From: Rhabdaerophilum calidifontis
GTDB taxonomy: Bacteria; Pseudomonadota; Alphaproteobacteria; Rhizobiales; Beijerinckiaceae
Direction of reading: 5' to 3'
NCBI RefSeq assembly: GCF_008641065.1
Contig: NZ_VTRS01000005.1
Location: 173,493 to 237,492, forward strand
Length of the DNA: 64,000 bases
The notes under the pieces were generated by a model, which searched no databases, was not told where the DNA came from, and saw only the letters and a program-made list of their open reading frames with translations. The position numbers were made by a program, and so were the translations under genes. Below, in pieces: positions 62,580 to 64,000 of the stretch; the stretch's first letter is position 1; the number at the start of each line of letters is the position of its first letter.

Positions 62580-64000
62580 TCAGCGCACCTCGATCCAGCT
62601 CGCGACACCGGCCGCGAAATGCTCGGCGATCGTCGAGCGGATCGCCCAGCGGCCGGGATTGTCGGCGATGAAGGCGATGCGCGCGGTCGTGCCGGGCGCG
62701 AGATAGAGCGTGTCGAGGAAATAGGGCTCCCAGCCGTCGTCGAACGGGTGCAGCAGCCGGAAGGCATGGCCGTGCACGGCGATCACCTGCGGCCAGAATG
62801 TGCGGTTGACGAGCGCCAGCACGATGACCGCGCCGCGCCGCGCGCTCAGCAGGGGCCGGCCAGAAAAGCCGCCCGGCGCGCCGTTGATCGTGAAGATCCG
62901 CGCCGGATCGGGGAAGCGCGCGGCGAGCGCCGCAGGCTCCGCCTCCGCCGGCTCGCGCGGGGCGCCGCCCGCGATCACGCATTCGGCGCGCATCGCGTCC
63001 TGGAGGCGGATCGCCGGCGGCAGGCCGGGATCGGGCAGGGGGGCCAGCGTCGCGGGCGGTGGCAGGGGAGCGCCCTCGGTCGTCAGGCGGAGGATCGGCA
63101 GCCCTTCGCCGAGCCGCGCCTCGATGGCGCCGCTCTGGCCGGCGCTGCGCGGCGCGTCGATGACGAGCTCGATCCGGGTGCCGGGTGAGAGCGTCACGGT
63201 GCGCTTCAACGGGTCGAAGGGCTGGCAGGGGGTGGAATCGATGGCGTAGACTTGGGCCGGAAAGCCCGAGACGCGCAGCGGGATCACCCGGGCATTGGCG
63301 GTGTTGATCATGCGCACCCGCAGCCGCGCGCCGGGCCGGACCGCCAGCGCGGATGGCGCCGGCGCGCCGTTCGCCACGAGCCGGTTGCCGAGACGGCCGA
63401 TCCGCGCCGCGTCGCGCCGGTCGTTGAAATCGCCCGCGAGCCGGCCCTTCTCGTCGAGGCGCCAATCGGATACAGCGAGCACGAGATCGTGGTCGAAGGC
63501 CGGTGCCGGGCTCTCCTCGACGATCAGCGCCGCGCCGAGGCCGCGCGCGTTCTGCTCGGCGACATGCGGCGCCAGCACGGGCTGGATCAGGAAGGTGCCG
63601 CTCTGGCGGGCCCGGAAGGCGATCTCGGCCCCGGCTCCCGGCGCGAGCGGCGCGCCGGCGAGGTCGGTCACGGGATCGGCGGCGTTCGGGCCGCGCAGCC
63701 CGCGGATATGGAAGCCCGTCGGCTGGCCGAGACCGTTCTCGACCGCGAGCGTCACCTCCTCGCCGAGCCGGACGCGTAGGACCGGGAAGCCGCCATCGCC
63801 GATGACGGCGCCGGCCTCGTCGAGCGGGGCAAGGCGCAGCAGGGGTGAGGGCTCCGCATCGGGGCCGCCGAGCCGCCCCTCGGCGGGCATCGCGCGGAGG
63901 CGCAGACGGCGCGGCGGCGCGGCAGGCGCCGGCTGGGCGCGGGCAGCGGAGGGCGGGGCGATGCCGCCGGCCAGCAGCGCGGCGAGCCCCGCCAGCGCCG
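62580..64000 (-). CDS. Cupredoxin-domain protein related to multicopper oxidases, ligands lost (FtsP/SufI-like); start outside window
   Basis: At least 473 residues, cut at the right edge; the first codons read into a signal peptide (LAGLAALLAGGIAPPSAARA-Q). The three-cupredoxin plan is visible, but the copper sites are broken: the first HWHG is FHIRG, the HSH site is gone (LIQPVLAPHVAEQN), the C-terminal HPxHLH is reduced to AVHGHAF, and the HCH motif is RSTIAEH. So neither the type 1 nor the trinuclear copper site can form. FtsP/SufI is the known copper-free member, binding the divisome under stress; identity with it is an inference. It lies upstream of glnB on the same strand. Confidence 0.8.
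   Translation of the reverse strand, partial: ALAGLAALLAGGIAPPSAARAQPAPAAPPRRLRLRAMPAEGRLGGPDAEPSPLLRLAPLDEAGAVIGDGGFPVLRVRLGEEVTLAVENGLGQPTGFHIRGLRGPNAADPVTDLAGAPLAPGAGAEIAFRARQSGTFLIQPVLAPHVAEQNARGLGAALIVEESPAPAFDHDLVLAVSDWRLDEKGRLAGDFNDRRDAARIGRLGNRLVANGAPAPSALAVRPGARLRVRMINTANARVIPLRVSGFPAQVYAIDSTPCQPFDPLKRTVTLSPGTRIELVIDAPRSAGQSGAIEARLGEGLPILRLTTEGAPLPPPATLAPLPDPGLPPAIRLQDAMRAECVIAGGAPREPAEAEPAALAARFPDPARIFTINGAPGGFSGRPLLSARRGAVIVLALVNRTFWPQVIAVHGHAFRLLHPFDDGWEPYFLDTLYLAPGTTARIAFIADNPGRWAIRSTIAEHFAAGVASWIEVR

Overview
The window is a stretch of high-GC, gene-dense chromosome from an alphaproteobacterium, most likely of the order Hyphomicrobiales (Rhizobiales). The support is the set of family-level markers: DivK-PleD next to a DUF3572 protein, EipB, an Irr-type iron box in front of a suf operon, the pyrB/degenerate-pyrC/plsY/dprA run, an RNase E with a large S1-domain insertion, and glnB-glnA. 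The genus cannot be fixed from the sequence. I see no rRNA, tRNA, CRISPR array, insertion sequence, prophage or plasmid function. Nearly everything is core housekeeping, so I do not claim a wholly new system; the interest lies in regulatory sites, degenerate paralogues and local rearrangements.

Layout. 0-5.5 kb: a RidA fragment, eipB, DUF3572, the divK-pleD cell-cycle signalling pair, a structured gene-free stretch, rpmG and an MFS carrier. 5.5-13.7 kb: mostly a minus-strand run topA > lrgA > lrgB > rnr > DUF983 > NUDIX with 4-base overlaps. 13.7-20 kb, plus strand: a soluble PAS-PAS chemoreceptor, then pyrB > membrane protein > pyrC-like > plsY > dprA, tightly overlapped. 20-25 kb: an AEC carrier, a secreted Tyr/Arg-rich protein, ruvX, a UPF0173 hydrolase and gatC-gatA (gatB is not adjacent). 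25-35.5 kb: rne, then divergently an amidase, the class A penicillin-binding protein and prfB with a programmed frameshift, followed by an M23 peptidase and a peroxiredoxin. 35.5-41 kb: a giant DUF3971 envelope protein, tyrS and an alpha/beta hydrolase.

41-50 kb is the iron-sulfur cluster region. A perfect 13-3-13 inverted repeat containing an Irr-box core sits just downstream of a promoter, then follow a NifS/IscS-type desulfurase, sufB, sufC, sufD, sufS and sufT. A lower-GC secreted-protein gene and a GNAT gene separate these from sufA and a TfoX-like gene whose likely start codon is CTG. 50-57 kb: an RhlE-like helicase, a divergent pair of small envelope genes (Spy/CpxP-like), a membrane chemoreceptor and parE. 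57-64 kb: a YiiX-like hydrolase, a Tat-exported PhoX phosphatase with a possible Pho box, a small membrane protein, the nitrogen pair glnB-glnA, and a cupredoxin-fold protein related to multicopper oxidases that has lost its C-terminal copper ligands (FtsP/SufI-like), cut by the window end.

Working together: divK/pleD (cell cycle and c-di-GMP), the peptidoglycan genes (amidase, PBP1A, M23 peptidase, possible SufI-like protein), RNA turnover (rne, rnr, helicase), topology and recombination (topA, parE, ruvX, dprA), Fe-S supply (suf) and nitrogen/phosphate response (glnBA, phoX).
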